DNA of 64,000 nt, from contig JADJRB010000001.1 of the NCBI GenBank assembly GCA_016712445.1, forward strand, positions 2,356,001 through 2,420,000, given 5' to 3'. The notes below the pieces were generated by a model, which was not told the origin of the DNA, made no database searches, and was given only the letters and a program-made list of their open reading frames with translations. The stretch is from Acidobacteriota bacterium (GTDB lineage Bacteria; Pseudomonadota; Alphaproteobacteria; Caulobacterales; Hyphomonadaceae). Position numbers and translations under genes: made by a program. Below, piece by piece: positions 16,963-25,944 of this stretch (its first letter is position 1; every line of letters starts with the position of its first letter).

Positions 16963-17023
16963 GCGTTGCATGGCTGGAACACGCGCTTTACCCACGCGCA
17001 AAACAGGGAGGCTTGGTTAACCC

Positions 17024-17977
17024 ATGACGCTTGCATTGATCTTTCCCGGGCAGGGAAGCCAGGAAATCGGCATGGGCAAGGCGCTGGCCGAGGCCTTCCC
17101 GACGGCCCGGGCGGTGTTCGAGGAAGTCGACGCGGCTCTCGGCCAGGACCTCTCAGGCCTGATGTGGGGCGGCGACCTCGCCGAACTCACGCTCACCTCA
17201 AATACCCAGCCCGCCCTGATGGCCCACTCCCTGGCCGCCTACCGGGCACTCGAAGCCAATTTCGGCATCAGTGCGAAGGATGCCGCCTTCGTCGCCGGCC
17301 ATTCGCTGGGCGAGTATTCGGCGCTGGCCGCCTCCGGCGCGATCAGCCTGGCCGACACGGCCCGCCTGCTGCGCATCCGGGGCAACGCCATGCAGTCTGC
17401 TGTGAAGCCCGGCGAAGGCGCCATGGCGGCGCTGCTCGGCGCAGACTATGCGCAGGCCGAAGCCGCCTGCGCCGCCGGCCGCGAAACCGGCGGCGCCTGC
17501 GATATTGCCAACGACAATGCGCCCGGCCAGCTCGTCATCTCCGGCACCAAGGCCGCCATCGACGCCGCCGTGGTCTGGTCGCAGGCGAACGGCGTGAAGA
17601 AGGCGATGGCGCTGAACGTCTCCGCGCCGTTCCACTGCGCGCTGATGCAGCCGGCAGCGGATGCAATGGCCGAGGCGCTGGCCACCACCACGATCAACGC
17701 CCCGGCGGTCCCGCTCGTCGCGAACGTGTCGGCTTCGGCCGTCACCGATCCCGAAACGATCCGCCGGAACCTCGTCACCCAGGTCACCGGCCGCGTGCGC
17801 TGGACCGAAAGCATCCAGTATATGGTCGCCCAGGGCGTCACGATGACCGGCGAAGTCGGCAACGGCAAGGTTCTCACCGTCATGCAGCGCCGCATCGAGA
17901 AGTCGCTCAACGGCCTCCTGCTCGGAACGCCGGAAGACCTCGAAGCCTTCGCGAAAGCGCTGCGCGGCGAAGCCTGA
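17024..17977 (+). CDS. fabD: Malonyl-CoA:ACP transacylase FabD
   Basis: A 317-residue enzyme that moves malonyl from CoA to acyl carrier protein for type II fatty acid synthesis. The start LALIFPGQGSQEIGMG is the family signature; the nucleophile is Ser94 in AGHSLGEYSA, the catalytic His is His204 in SAPFHCALM, and the ligand-binding Gln is in FPGQGSQ. A GGGAGG ribosome site precedes the ATG. It opens the plus-strand fatty acid cluster with fabG, acpP and fabF, although an esterase gene on the other strand lies between fabD and fabG, so fabG needs its own promoter. Confidence 0.97.
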   Translation: MTLALIFPGQGSQEIGMGKALAEAFPTARAVFEEVDAALGQDLSGLMWGGDLAELTLTSNTQPALMAHSLAAYRALEANFGISAKDAAFVAGHSLGEYSALAASGAISLADTARLLRIRGNAMQSAVKPGEGAMAALLGADYAQAEAACAAGRETGGACDIANDNAPGQLVISGTKAAIDAAVVWSQANGVKKAMALNVSAPFHCALMQPAADAMAEALATTTINAPAVPLVANVSASAVTDPETIRRNLVTQVTGRVRWTESIQYMVAQGVTMTGEVGNGKVLTVMQRRIEKSLNGLLLGTPEDLEAFAKALRGEA

Positions 17978-17983
17978 GCGGCG

Positions 17984-18862
17984 TCAGGCCGGCGTTTCGC
18001 ACCAGCGGATTTCGTCCTCGCTCTCCACCAGCGCCGGATCGCCGAGCCCGGCCATCCAGACAATCGAGCCGGCCGAAATCTTCCGCCAGGCGCGCAGCTC
18101 GTGTTCCCACTTGCCGACGCAGGCGCGCACCGGCGCGCCGCTGGCCGTCAACGACCGGATGAGCTTCTTCGGCAGGTCTGCCTTGGGCTTGATCGTGCCG
18201 CTCACTTCCTCCGTGCCCCCGCTCACCACCCATCGCAATCTCGACGCGCCGGACTCGGTCCAGTATTTCGCGCCCTTGTTCTTCGTCATCATCGGCGAAT
18301 GCACGAGCACGCCCGCGAACAGCGGGGCATTTTCCGACGCGGTCGTCACCGCCCAGTCGGCGCCGTTGGAGAAACCCCCGACAAAGCGTTTCGCCGGATC
18401 GGCCGCCGCATGGCGCTTCGATTCGGCCCACGGGATCACGTACTCGACGAACCACTTGTTGTGCGCCTCATAGGTCTTGGACCCGTGGAAGTGCCTCACA
18501 TATTCGGCGGCGCGATCTTCGGGATCGGCCTGGGGGTCGAGGCCGATGACCATCATCGGTGCGACTGTGCCCGCCTCCATCGCCCGCTTCAGGGGAATCG
18601 CGGCCACGTAGATCCCCATCATGCCGTCGACCATGTAGAGCGTCGGCAAGTCCTCCGCCCCTGCATTCGCCGGACGCCACACGCAGATCGCGCGCCGGCC
18701 ACCACCCTCGGGTCCCGGCGACACGTAGCAGTGTGTCTCGGCCTCGATCTCGGCACGGATCGCCTGCACTTCTTCCTGCGTCTCCTGGGCATCTGCCGGC
18801 AACGCCTGACCAGCTGCCGCGAGACCGGCGACCAAGGTCACCAAGATAGTGCGGAGGGTCAT
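17984..18862 (-). CDS. Secreted alpha/beta-hydrolase, esterase D / enterochelin-esterase-like
   Basis: This 292-residue protein has a Sec signal peptide cleaved after about residue 25 (PADAQE). The body resembles the esterase D superfamily: LPTLYMVDGMMGI for the oxyanion region, MMVIGLDP and, as nucleophile elbow, GGFSNGADWA with Ser about residue 171. A late acid/His pair is probable (His in GKWEHELRAW) but the alignment is loose. Such enzymes hydrolyse esters or siderophore lactones in the periplasm. An AGGAG site precedes the ATG. The gene runs against fabD and fabG and interrupts the fatty acid cluster. Substrate unknown. Confidence 0.75.
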   Translation of the reverse strand: MTLRTILVTLVAGLAAAGQALPADAQETQEEVQAIRAEIEAETHCYVSPGPEGGGRRAICVWRPANAGAEDLPTLYMVDGMMGIYVAAIPLKRAMEAGTVAPMMVIGLDPQADPEDRAAEYVRHFHGSKTYEAHNKWFVEYVIPWAESKRHAAADPAKRFVGGFSNGADWAVTTASENAPLFAGVLVHSPMMTKNKGAKYWTESGASRLRWVVSGGTEEVSGTIKPKADLPKKLIRSLTASGAPVRACVGKWEHELRAWRKISAGSIVWMAGLGDPALVESEDEIRWCETPA

Positions 18863-19010
18863 CGGCGGGGCTCCTGACTACACCAGACAGTATATGTCCG
18901 CCCCCGAAATGGCCGCAACCGCAGTCATCTGCGATGCACCGTCGTTTGACGGAGCGCCCGCACCTGCCGTAAGTCCCGCGCCAACACAAAACCATTCAGG
19001 GAGCCCCCGC

Positions 19011-19748
19011 ATGTTCGACCTCACCGGCCGCACCGCCCTCGTCACCGGCGCCTCAGGCGGCATTGGCCGCGCCATCGCACAGGCCCTGTCGGAGGCCGGC
19101 GCCAAGGTCGCCCTCTCGGGCACGCGCGAAGCGGTCCTGCAGGAGGTCGCCGCCACCCTGAAGGGCGAAAGCGCCATCGTGCCTTGCAACTTGTCGGATC
19201 CCGCCGCTGTCGACGCCCTCGTCGGCCAGGCCGAAGCCGCCCTCGGCCCGCTCGACATCCTCGTGGCGAATGCCGGCATCACCAAGGACAAGCTGCTGAT
19301 CCAGATGAAGGACGAGGACTGGGACGCCGTCATCAACGTCAACCTCGGCTCCTATTTCCGTCTCGCCAAAACAGCCGTGAGGGGAATGATGAAGCGCCGC
19401 CACGGCCGCATCATAGGAATCACCTCGATCGTCGGCGTCACCGGAAACCCCGGACAGGCGAATTACTGCGCCTCCAAGGCGGGCATGATCGGTTTCACCA
19501 AATCGCTCGCCCAGGAAGTCGCCAGCCGGGGCATCACGGCCAACACGATTGCCCCCGGCTTTATCGAATCGCCGATGACCGACGTGCTGCCGGAAGCTCA
19601 GAAAACAGCCTTGTTGGGGCAGATTCCTTCAGGCCGCCTCGGGCAGGGCAGCGACATTGCTGCAGCTGCGGTCTATCTGGCCTCCAGCGAGGCGGCTTAC
19701 ATGACCGGGCAGACCCTGCACGTAAACGGCGGCATGGCGATGATCTGA
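19011..19748 (+). CDS. fabG: 3-oxoacyl-ACP reductase FabG
   Basis: A 245-residue short-chain dehydrogenase reducing 3-oxoacyl-ACP to (R)-3-hydroxyacyl-ACP with NADPH. The cofactor loop is TGASGGIGR at 12-20, NAG at 87-89, and the catalytic residues are Ser139, Tyr152 and Lys156 (NYCASK). The family phrase GVTGNPGQANY and the ending GQTLHVNGGMAMI are diagnostic of FabG. The ATG at 19011 gives the standard MFDLTGRTALVTG start; an in-frame extension of 54 codons upstream has no counterpart in the family. acpP follows after 112 bases. Confidence 0.97.
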   Translation: MFDLTGRTALVTGASGGIGRAIAQALSEAGAKVALSGTREAVLQEVAATLKGESAIVPCNLSDPAAVDALVGQAEAALGPLDILVANAGITKDKLLIQMKDEDWDAVINVNLGSYFRLAKTAVRGMMKRRHGRIIGITSIVGVTGNPGQANYCASKAGMIGFTKSLAQEVASRGITANTIAPGFIESPMTDVLPEAQKTALLGQIPSGRLGQGSDIAAAAVYLASSEAAYMTGQTLHVNGGMAMI

Positions 19749-19777
19749 GCGGCTACAGCTGCTAAAGAGACAAGGGC

Positions 19778-19806
19778 TTGGCGCTTCGTCAAAGTGTGTG
19801 CTAGGC
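19778..19806 (+). promoter_or_regulatory. Candidate promoter of acpP
   Basis: TTGGCG at 19778-19783 and CTAGGC at 19801-19806, separated by 17 bases and in a TGTGCTAGGC context, resemble the Caulobacter-type sigma-70 pattern (TTGaCgS / GCTANAWC). The position, 54 bases before acpP, suits a separate strong promoter for this abundant protein. By-eye call. Confidence 0.35.
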
Positions 19807-19860
19807 GCAACACAATGGTTCGAAAAGGGCCAGTCTACAGGCATATCGAGAGAGGTATTC

Positions 19861-20094
19861 ATGTCTGACGTTCTTGAGCGCGTGAAAAAGATTGTCGTGG
19901 AAAACCTCGACGTTGAAGCCGACAAAGTGGTCGAAGGCGCAAGCTTCATCGACGACCTCGGCGCAGACTCCCTCGACCTGGTCGAGCTGGTCATGGCTTT
20001 CGAAGAAGAATTCAACATCGAGATCCCTGATGACGTGCAGGAGTCGATCCGCTCGGTCGGTGACGCTGTCTCGCACATCAAGGCGCACATCTAG
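19861..20094 (+). CDS. acpP: Acyl carrier protein
   Basis: A 77-residue ACP. Ser37 in the GADSLDLVEL motif receives the 4'-phosphopantetheine arm that carries growing acyl chains. The acidic four-helix composition and length are standard. The ATG at 19861 gives MSDVLERVKKIVVENLDV; it lies between fabG and fabF as in many bacteria, and fabF starts 15 bases after its stop. Codons such as GAA and AAG/AAA in the first half are consistent with high expression. Confidence 0.98.
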   Translation: MSDVLERVKKIVVENLDVEADKVVEGASFIDDLGADSLDLVELVMAFEEEFNIEIPDDVQESIRSVGDAVSHIKAHI

Positions 20095-20109
20095 GGCGCG
20101 TTGGCTGGG

Positions 20110-21396
20110 ATGTCCGAACGTCGCGTAGTCATCACGGGTATTGGCATCGTCTCGCCGCTGGCGAACGGGCGCGAGGCCACGTGGGAGCGCCTGATCGCCG
20201 GCAAGTCCGGTGCAGGCCCGATCGATAATTTCGATGCTTCGGACCTTCCCTGCAAGATCGCCTTCCAGGTGCCCTACGCCTCGGGACGGGGCGGCGGCGC
20301 CGGCGACGAGCACGCCTTCGATCCCGACAAGGTGCTGTCCTCCAAGGAGCAGCGCCGGACGGACGAGTTCGTGGTCTACGCCATTGCAGCGGCGGACGAG
20401 GCAATTGCCGACGCCGCCCTGCCGCTGGAAACCGACGAGCAGAAGGAACGCGCAGGCGTCCTGATCGGCTCTGGCATCGGCGGTCTCGAGACGATCTACG
20501 AGACGGCGATCATCCTGCACGAGCAGGGCCCCCGCAAAGTCAGTCCGTTCTTCATTCCGGCGTCGCTGATCAACCTGGCGTCCGGCCAAGTCTCGATCCG
20601 CCACGGATTGAAAGGGCCGAACCATTCCGTGGTGACCGCCTGTGCGACCGGCGCGCACGCGATTGGCGACTCGGCGCGCCTCATCAAGTATGGCGATGCC
20701 GACGTCATGGTGGCGGGCGGCGCTGAAGCCGTGATCGGCAAGCTCGGCATCGCAGGCTTCTGCGCGGCCAAGGCCATGTCGACGAGTTTCAACGACACGC
20801 CCGAGAAGGCGTCGCGTCCTTATGACAAGGACCGCGACGGCTTCGTGATGGGTGAAGGCGCGGCGGTGCTGGTGCTCGAGGAATACGAGCATGCCAAGGC
20901 CCGCGGCGCGAAGATCTATGCCGAAGTGGCCGGCTACGGCCTGACCGGCGATGCCTACCACATCACGGCGCCCGCCGAAGGCGCCGAGGGCGGCTACCGC
21001 GCCATGAAGATGGCGCTGAAGAATTCGGGCATCGACCCCACCGAGGTTGACTACGTGAACGCTCACGGCACCTCGACGCCGAAAGGCGACGAAGGCGAAG
21101 CCGGGGCGGTCGAGCGCGCGTTCGGCGACCACGCGAAAAACCTGTCGATGTCGTCGACAAAGTCGGCTGTCGGCCACCTTCTGGGCGCCGCAGGCGCAAT
21201 CGAGGCGGCGTTCTGCGCCCTGGCGATCCGCGACCAGGTGATGCCGCCGACGCTGAACCTCGACAATCCGAGCTTCGAGACGGTGATCGATCTGATCCCG
21301 CACAAGGCCAAGAAGGGCCGGGTCCGGGCCGCGATGTCGAACAGTTTCGGCTTTGGCGGCACCAACGCCTCGCTGATCCTCAAACAGGTAACCTGA
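20110..21396 (+). CDS. fabF: 3-oxoacyl-ACP synthase II FabF
   Basis: A 428-residue ketosynthase that elongates acyl-ACP with malonyl-ACP. The catalytic triad is Cys178 (VVTACATGAH), His319 (NAHGTSTPKGD) and His356 (KSAVGHLLGAAG). The start MSERRVVITGIGIVSPLANG is canonical from the ATG at 20110; a TTG nine bases earlier is less likely. A loop at 60-70 (GRGGGAGDEHAF) is glycine-rich and slightly longer than usual. It follows acpP by 15 bases and precedes mltG by 109 bases. Confidence 0.97.
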   Translation: MSERRVVITGIGIVSPLANGREATWERLIAGKSGAGPIDNFDASDLPCKIAFQVPYASGRGGGAGDEHAFDPDKVLSSKEQRRTDEFVVYAIAAADEAIADAALPLETDEQKERAGVLIGSGIGGLETIYETAIILHEQGPRKVSPFFIPASLINLASGQVSIRHGLKGPNHSVVTACATGAHAIGDSARLIKYGDADVMVAGGAEAVIGKLGIAGFCAAKAMSTSFNDTPEKASRPYDKDRDGFVMGEGAAVLVLEEYEHAKARGAKIYAEVAGYGLTGDAYHITAPAEGAEGGYRAMKMALKNSGIDPTEVDYVNAHGTSTPKGDEGEAGAVERAFGDHAKNLSMSSTKSAVGHLLGAAGAIEAAFCALAIRDQVMPPTLNLDNPSFETVIDLIPHKAKKGRVRAAMSNSFGFGGTNASLILKQVT

Positions 21397-21505
21397 CTTT
21401 AATGCCGGGGCGGCCCGCAAGGCCAGTCTGACTGCTGACGATTGATTTCCGGGCCCGGGCTGGCACGGTAGAACATCGGCAACACGACACGGTAAAGAGG
21501 CCCCG

Positions 21506-22531
21506 ATGCGAACCCTGAGAGCGCTGGTTTTCTGGCTGGTCTTCCTCGCCTTCATTGGCGGCGCGGCCGCGGCCGCCGGTTGGGTCTGGTTCAACAATGA
21601 GCTGACCCGTCCCGGCCCGCTGGCCGAGGAAGTCGTCTTCAAGGTCGAGCCGGGCGAAGGACTTGCCGGCGTGGCCCTGCGTCTGGAATCGGATGGCATC
21701 ATCAAGGACGCCCGCCTGCTGCGCCTGAAGGCGCGTCTCGACAAGACCGAGCTCGACCTCAAGACCGGCGAATACATCATCGAGCCCCGCGCGACGATGC
21801 AACAAGTGCTCAGCATACTGATCGAAGGCCGGTCGGTGCTGCACCGGATCACCCTGCCGGAGGGGCGCACCACCGCGCAGCTGCTGAAGCTGATCGAGCA
21901 GGATGATGTGCTGGAAGGCGACATGCCGGAAGTCCTGCCCGAAGAGGGCACGATGCTGCCGGATACCTACATGTACCATCGGGGCATGACGCGCGCCGAC
22001 CTGATCGCCAAGACGCAGAAGGCGCAGGCCGACCTGCTCGCCGAGTTGTGGCCCGCCCGCCAGGAAGGCCTGCCTATCGCATCGCCTTACGAGGCTGTGA
22101 TCCTCGCCTCGGTCGTCGAAAAGGAAACCGGCCGCGCTGACGAGCGCCCCCAGGTGGCGGCCCTGTTCACCACGCGGCTGAAACGCGGGATGCGCCTGCA
22201 AAGCGATCCGACGATCATTTACGGCATTTCAAAGGGCGAGCCCCTCTACAACAAGGCTGGCCAGCGCCGCACGCTTTACCGTTCGGAAATCGACCGGCAT
22301 ACCGAGTGGAACACCTACCAGGTGGACGGCTTGCCAAAGACGCCGATCTGCAATCCGGGCCGCGACGCCATCGCAGCCGTGCTCGATCCTCCGGAGACGG
22401 AGTATATCTTCTTCGTCGCGGACGGCAAAGGCGGCCACCTGTTTGCAAGGACGAACGCCGAACACGAGCGCAACGTCGCGGCCTACCGCGCCTATGAGCG
22501 CGGCGAAATCCAGAAGGAACGGGCGAATTGA
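21506..22531 (+). CDS. mltG: Endolytic murein transglycosylase MltG
   Basis: A 341-residue inner-membrane lytic transglycosylase that cuts nascent glycan strands and releases them from synthesis. An N-terminal membrane anchor spans about 7-27, then a LysM-like subdomain, then the YceG catalytic domain with the predicted catalytic Glu205 in ASVVEKETG and the family phrase MRLQSDPTIIYG. The closing segment TYQVDGLPKTPICNPGRDAI is diagnostic. The order mltG-yicC-gmk continues with overlapping ends, giving an envelope and nucleotide unit downstream of fabF, as in other alphaproteobacteria. Confidence 0.95.
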   Translation: MRTLRALVFWLVFLAFIGGAAAAAGWVWFNNELTRPGPLAEEVVFKVEPGEGLAGVALRLESDGIIKDARLLRLKARLDKTELDLKTGEYIIEPRATMQQVLSILIEGRSVLHRITLPEGRTTAQLLKLIEQDDVLEGDMPEVLPEEGTMLPDTYMYHRGMTRADLIAKTQKAQADLLAELWPARQEGLPIASPYEAVILASVVEKETGRADERPQVAALFTTRLKRGMRLQSDPTIIYGISKGEPLYNKAGQRRTLYRSEIDRHTEWNTYQVDGLPKTPICNPGRDAIAAVLDPPETEYIFFVADGKGGHLFARTNAEHERNVAAYRAYERGEIQKERAN

Positions 22532-23418
22532 TGGGGGTATTGTCGGGGATGACCGGCTTCGCGCGGGTCACCGGGGAAGCGGATTGGGGCACCTGGGCCT
22601 GGGAGGCCAAGAGCGTCAATGGCCGCTCGCTGGATGTGCGGGTCAATGCGCCGCCCGGCTTCGATGCCTTCGAGCGCGACGTGAAGGCGCTTGCCGGCGA
22701 GCGTTTCAATCGCGGATCGCTGCAGGTCAGCCTGCGGATTGATCTTGCCTCCGGTGGCAGCGGCGCAGTGGTCGATCACGCCCTGCTCGGCATGCTGATG
22801 GATGCGGCGCGCAAGGCGCATGGCGGCGAACTGAATGCCGAATCCGTGGTGGCCCTGATGGGTCTCAAGGGCGTCGTGGAAACCGGCAGCGCTTCAACCC
22901 GCGAACTCGCGGGCGACGAGGCGGTCGTGGCGGTGCTGTCTGCAGGCGTGCGCACTGCGCTGGACCAATTGCTGGTGGCCCGCCGCGCTGAGGGGCGCGA
23001 CCTCGCCGGTGTCCTGTCAGGCCATCTCGACGAGATCGAATCGCTGGCGGCAGAGGCGTCCGCCCTCGCCGCAACGCAGCCCGGCCTGATCAAGGCGCGG
23101 CTCGTCAAACAGCTCGAAGAGCTCGACCGTGAAGGCCGCGTCGACGCCGAGCGATTCGCGGCGGAGGCCGCCCTGTCGGCGGCGCGGGCGGACGTGCGCG
23201 AGGAGCTGGACCGCCTCGGCGCCCACGTGCGGTCAGGCCGCGAGTTGCTCAATGCAGGCTCGCCCGCTGGCCGCAAGCTGGACTTCCTGGCGCAGGAGCT
23301 GAACCGCGAGGCCAATACGCTCTGTTCGAAATCCGCCAGCCTTGAATTGACGAATGCCGGGCTCAGCCTCAAAGGGGTGATCGACCAGTTCAAGGAGCAG
23401 TCGGCCAATGTCGAATAG
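22531..23418 (+). CDS. yicC: YicC/YloC family endoribonuclease
   Basis: A 295-residue protein starting near the family hallmark MTGFARVTGEADWG, followed by EAKSVNGRSLDVRVNAP (the conserved N-R-x-L-D segment), and ending in the DUF1732 signature LDFLAQELNREANTLCSKS. YicC is an RNase linked to sRNA turnover and stationary-phase survival in E. coli. The ATG at 22531 shares one base with the mltG stop (TGATG), and a TTG codon sits directly before it. Its 3' end overlaps gmk by 11 bases. The function is known for the family, not shown here. Confidence 0.93.
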   Translation: MGVLSGMTGFARVTGEADWGTWAWEAKSVNGRSLDVRVNAPPGFDAFERDVKALAGERFNRGSLQVSLRIDLASGGSGAVVDHALLGMLMDAARKAHGGELNAESVVALMGLKGVVETGSASTRELAGDEAVVAVLSAGVRTALDQLLVARRAEGRDLAGVLSGHLDEIESLAAEASALAATQPGLIKARLVKQLEELDREGRVDAERFAAEAALSAARADVREELDRLGAHVRSGRELLNAGSPAGRKLDFLAQELNREANTLCSKSASLELTNAGLSLKGVIDQFKEQSANVE

Positions 23419-24061
23419 CGGACACCCGAAAGACACGGGCCACCGGCGCGGGCTGATGCTCGTGCTGTCGAGCCCGTCGGGTGCCGGCAAGACGACGCTC
23501 TCCAGGATGTTGCTGGACGAGTTCCACGATGTGAAGCTCTCGGTCTCGGTCACCACGCGCGAACCCCGGCCGAATGAGGTCGATGGCAAGGACTATTACT
23601 TCCGCTCGCTCAAGGCCTTTCAGGAAATGGCCGAGCGCCGCGAGTTCCTCGAATGGGCGCAGGTATTCGACAAATGCTACGGCACCCCGAAAGCCGACAC
23701 CGAAGCAAGGCTCGAGGCGGGCGAGGACGTCCTCTTCGATGTCGACTGGCAAGGCGCTGACGCGCTGCACGACCAGATGCCGAACGATGTCGTCTCGGTA
23801 TTCATCCTGCCGCCCAGCATCAGCTCGCTCGAGGAGCGCCTGTCGAACCGACCGGGCTCGACACCGGAAATGGTCGCGCGCCGCATGCTGAGCGCCAAGG
23901 CCGAAATCATGCACTGGCGGCGCTACGATTACGTCATCATCAACGAAGACCTGAACATCGCCTACCAGCGCCTCAAGCGCATCCTGCTGGTCGAGCGCCT
24001 GAAGCGCCTGCGCCAGCTGGACCTTGAGGACCACGTGCGGATGCTGCTCCGCGAAAGCTGA
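23408..24061 (+). CDS. gmk: Guanylate kinase
   Basis: A 217-residue enzyme that phosphorylates GMP to GDP. The P-loop SPSGAGKTT lies at 22-30, the GMP-binding segment is SVTTREPRPNEVDGKDYYF, and the DVDWQGA segment (Walker B-type) and FILPPS strand follow in order. About 15 extra residues at the N-terminus precede GLMLVLSSPSG. The start overlaps the yicC end by 11 bases and the stop lies 1 base from the end of rsmA on the other strand (convergent). Confidence 0.97.
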   Translation: MSNSGHPKDTGHRRGLMLVLSSPSGAGKTTLSRMLLDEFHDVKLSVSVTTREPRPNEVDGKDYYFRSLKAFQEMAERREFLEWAQVFDKCYGTPKADTEARLEAGEDVLFDVDWQGADALHDQMPNDVVSVFILPPSISSLEERLSNRPGSTPEMVARRMLSAKAEIMHWRRYDYVIINEDLNIAYQRLKRILLVERLKRLRQLDLEDHVRMLLRES

Positions 24062-24062
24062 G

Positions 24063-24893
24063 TCAGGCGAGGCTCGACGCCAACGTCCTGAACTCGGCCT
24101 GTGTCAGCGTTTCGGCCCGCGCGGTCGGGTCGATCCCGCACCCTTCGAGCCATTCCTCGGCTTTCATGCCGCGCTTCTTGGCGAACGGTTTCAGGGCCGC
24201 GCGCAGCATCTTGCGGCGCTGGCCGAATGCCGCGCCGGCAATCTGTTCCAGCAGGTCGATGTGCGCGAAGCGCTTGTCCGGCGGCAGCGGTTCAAACACG
24301 GCGACCGCGCTGTCCACTTTCGGCGGCGGCCGGAAGGCGCCCGGCGGCAGCGTGAACGAAATATACGGCCGCGTCACTGCTTGCGCGAGCACTGCCAATC
24401 GTCCGTAGGCGTCCGTATCCGGCTTTGCGCAGATGCGCTCGGCGACTTCCTTCTGGAACATCAACGCCATCTCGCCGCGCCAGTCGCCCGCCTTCAGCCA
24501 GTCGACGAGCAGAGGCGTGCCGACATTGTAGGGCAGGTTGGCGATGATCATCGCGGGGCCGGTCGCGCCCGCTTCCTGCAGTGCCTTCTCCCAACGGACC
24601 TTCCGGGCATCCCTGGCGATGACGACAAGCTGTCCGCTCTTCGCTTCCGGCCATTCGAGCAGGGCCTCGGAAAAGCGCGGGTCGGTCTCGACCGCGATCA
24701 GCTTGGCCGGGTTCTCATTCAGGATGGCGCGGGTCAGCCCGCCGGGGCCGGGGCCGACTTCGATGACCGTGCGGCCCGCCGGGGAGCCGGCGGCGTTTGC
24801 GGCGCGTTTCAGGATCGACGGATCGAACAGGAAATGCTGGCCCAGCGCCTTTCGGGCGGGCGCTTCGGTCAGCGGCGGTGTGTCGTCAGTCAT
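24063..24893 (-). CDS. rsmA: 16S rRNA dimethyladenosine transferase RsmA (KsgA)
   Basis: A 276-residue SAM-dependent enzyme that dimethylates two adjacent adenosines near the 3' end of 16S rRNA during 30S assembly. Recognisable: ALGQHFLFDPSIL, the SAM loop VIEVGPGPGGLTRAIL, and the catalytic motif IIANLPYNV (NLPY), followed by FQKEVAERI. The gene overlaps pdxA by four bases (ATGA), giving the conserved lptD-surA-pdxA-rsmA order. It converges on gmk. Confidence 0.97.
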   Translation of the reverse strand: MTDDTPPLTEAPARKALGQHFLFDPSILKRAANAAGSPAGRTVIEVGPGPGGLTRAILNENPAKLIAVETDPRFSEALLEWPEAKSGQLVVIARDARKVRWEKALQEAGATGPAMIIANLPYNVGTPLLVDWLKAGDWRGEMALMFQKEVAERICAKPDTDAYGRLAVLAQAVTRPYISFTLPPGAFRPPPKVDSAVAVFEPLPPDKRFAHIDLLEQIAGAAFGQRRKMLRAALKPFAKKRGMKAEEWLEGCGIDPTARAETLTQAEFRTLASSLA

Positions 24894-25894
24894 GCATCGG
24901 CCTTCCGGCGGTTGGCGGCGAACTCGGCTGCAAGCCGGATCGCGGCAATCAGGCTGTCCGGCCGGCAGGTGCCAGCGGCAGCGGCGTCATAGGCGGTGCC
25001 ATGATCCGGACTGGTGCGCACGATGGGCAGGCCCAATGTTGAGTTCACGCCGCCCCAGAAATCGAGGGTCTTGACCGGGATCAGGCCCTGATCGTGCGTC
25101 ATGGCAATCACGGCGTCATATGCTCCGCCCAGGGCTTCGGCGAATACGGTGTCGCCGGGCCGCGCACGGCAGATATTGATACCCTCCGCCTGCAGACGGT
25201 CTGCCGCCGGGTTGATCAATTCAACTTCCTCGCGTCCGATCGTGCCGTCTTCTCCCGCGTGCGGGTTGAGGCCGGAGAATGCGACCTTCGGCGCGGCGAT
25301 GCCGAAATCGCGCACCAGCGCGGCGTTCACTACGCGCGCGATCCGCTCAAGCCGCCCGTCGCCCAACGCAGCCGGAACGTCCGCATGCGGCATATGGATG
25401 GTCGCCAGCGCCACGCGCAGGCCGCCCCCGGTCAGCATCATCACCGGGGCCGCGCGCTGGCCCGCAGCTTCGCACAGGTGCGCCACAAATTCAGTATGTC
25501 CCGGAAAGCGGAATCCCGCGCCATAGAGCAGCGCCTTGTTGATCGGGTTGGTCACCACACCGGACGCGCGACCGGCCAGGGCATCCGCCACCGCGGATTC
25601 GATTGACCGGATGATCGCCGGCGCCGCGGCTGCGTCCGGCTTTCCGGGCGAGATCGCCGGCACATCGCCGAGCGCCATCACGGGCAGGGCGCTGTTGAAC
25701 GCGCTGGCCGCCTCTAGCGGTGACGAAATGACCTTCGTGGGCACGTCCTTGATGAGGGCCGGGTCACCGATCAGGTAAAAGCCAACTCCGTTGTCGTGGT
25801 GCAGCGCGCTCCAGGCAGCCGCCGTGATCGCCGGGCCGCAGCCGGCCGGATCGCCCATCGTCAGGGCCAGGGGTGGGGAAACAGCTTCGGTCAC
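24890..25894 (-). CDS. pdxA: 4-hydroxythreonine-4-phosphate dehydrogenase PdxA
   Basis: A 334-residue NAD-dependent enzyme of pyridoxal phosphate synthesis. It begins LALTMGDPAGCGPAI; metal-ligand and substrate residues are visible in RFPGHTEF, SGLNPHAGEDG and SPDHGTAYD. The start codon is GTG at 25892-25894, since VTEAVSPPLALTMGDP matches the usual N-terminus. It overlaps rsmA by four bases and is 50 bases downstream of surA on the same strand. Confidence 0.96.
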   Translation of the reverse strand: MTEAVSPPLALTMGDPAGCGPAITAAAWSALHHDNGVGFYLIGDPALIKDVPTKVISSPLEAASAFNSALPVMALGDVPAISPGKPDAAAAPAIIRSIESAVADALAGRASGVVTNPINKALLYGAGFRFPGHTEFVAHLCEAAGQRAAPVMMLTGGGLRVALATIHMPHADVPAALGDGRLERIARVVNAALVRDFGIAAPKVAFSGLNPHAGEDGTIGREEVELINPAADRLQAEGINICRARPGDTVFAEALGGAYDAVIAMTHDQGLIPVKTLDFWGGVNSTLGLPIVRTSPDHGTAYDAAAAGTCRPDSLIAAIRLAAEFAANRRKADA

Positions 25895-25944
25895 GACGGC
25901 GATGTCGCGCCTAAACGCCTGTCAGGCAAGCGCGATTCTCGCTG

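Noticed and set aside
19801..21951. Minus-strand open frame of 716 codons across acpP, fabF and mltG
   Set aside because: Overlaps three certain genes; composition typical of an antisense shadow.
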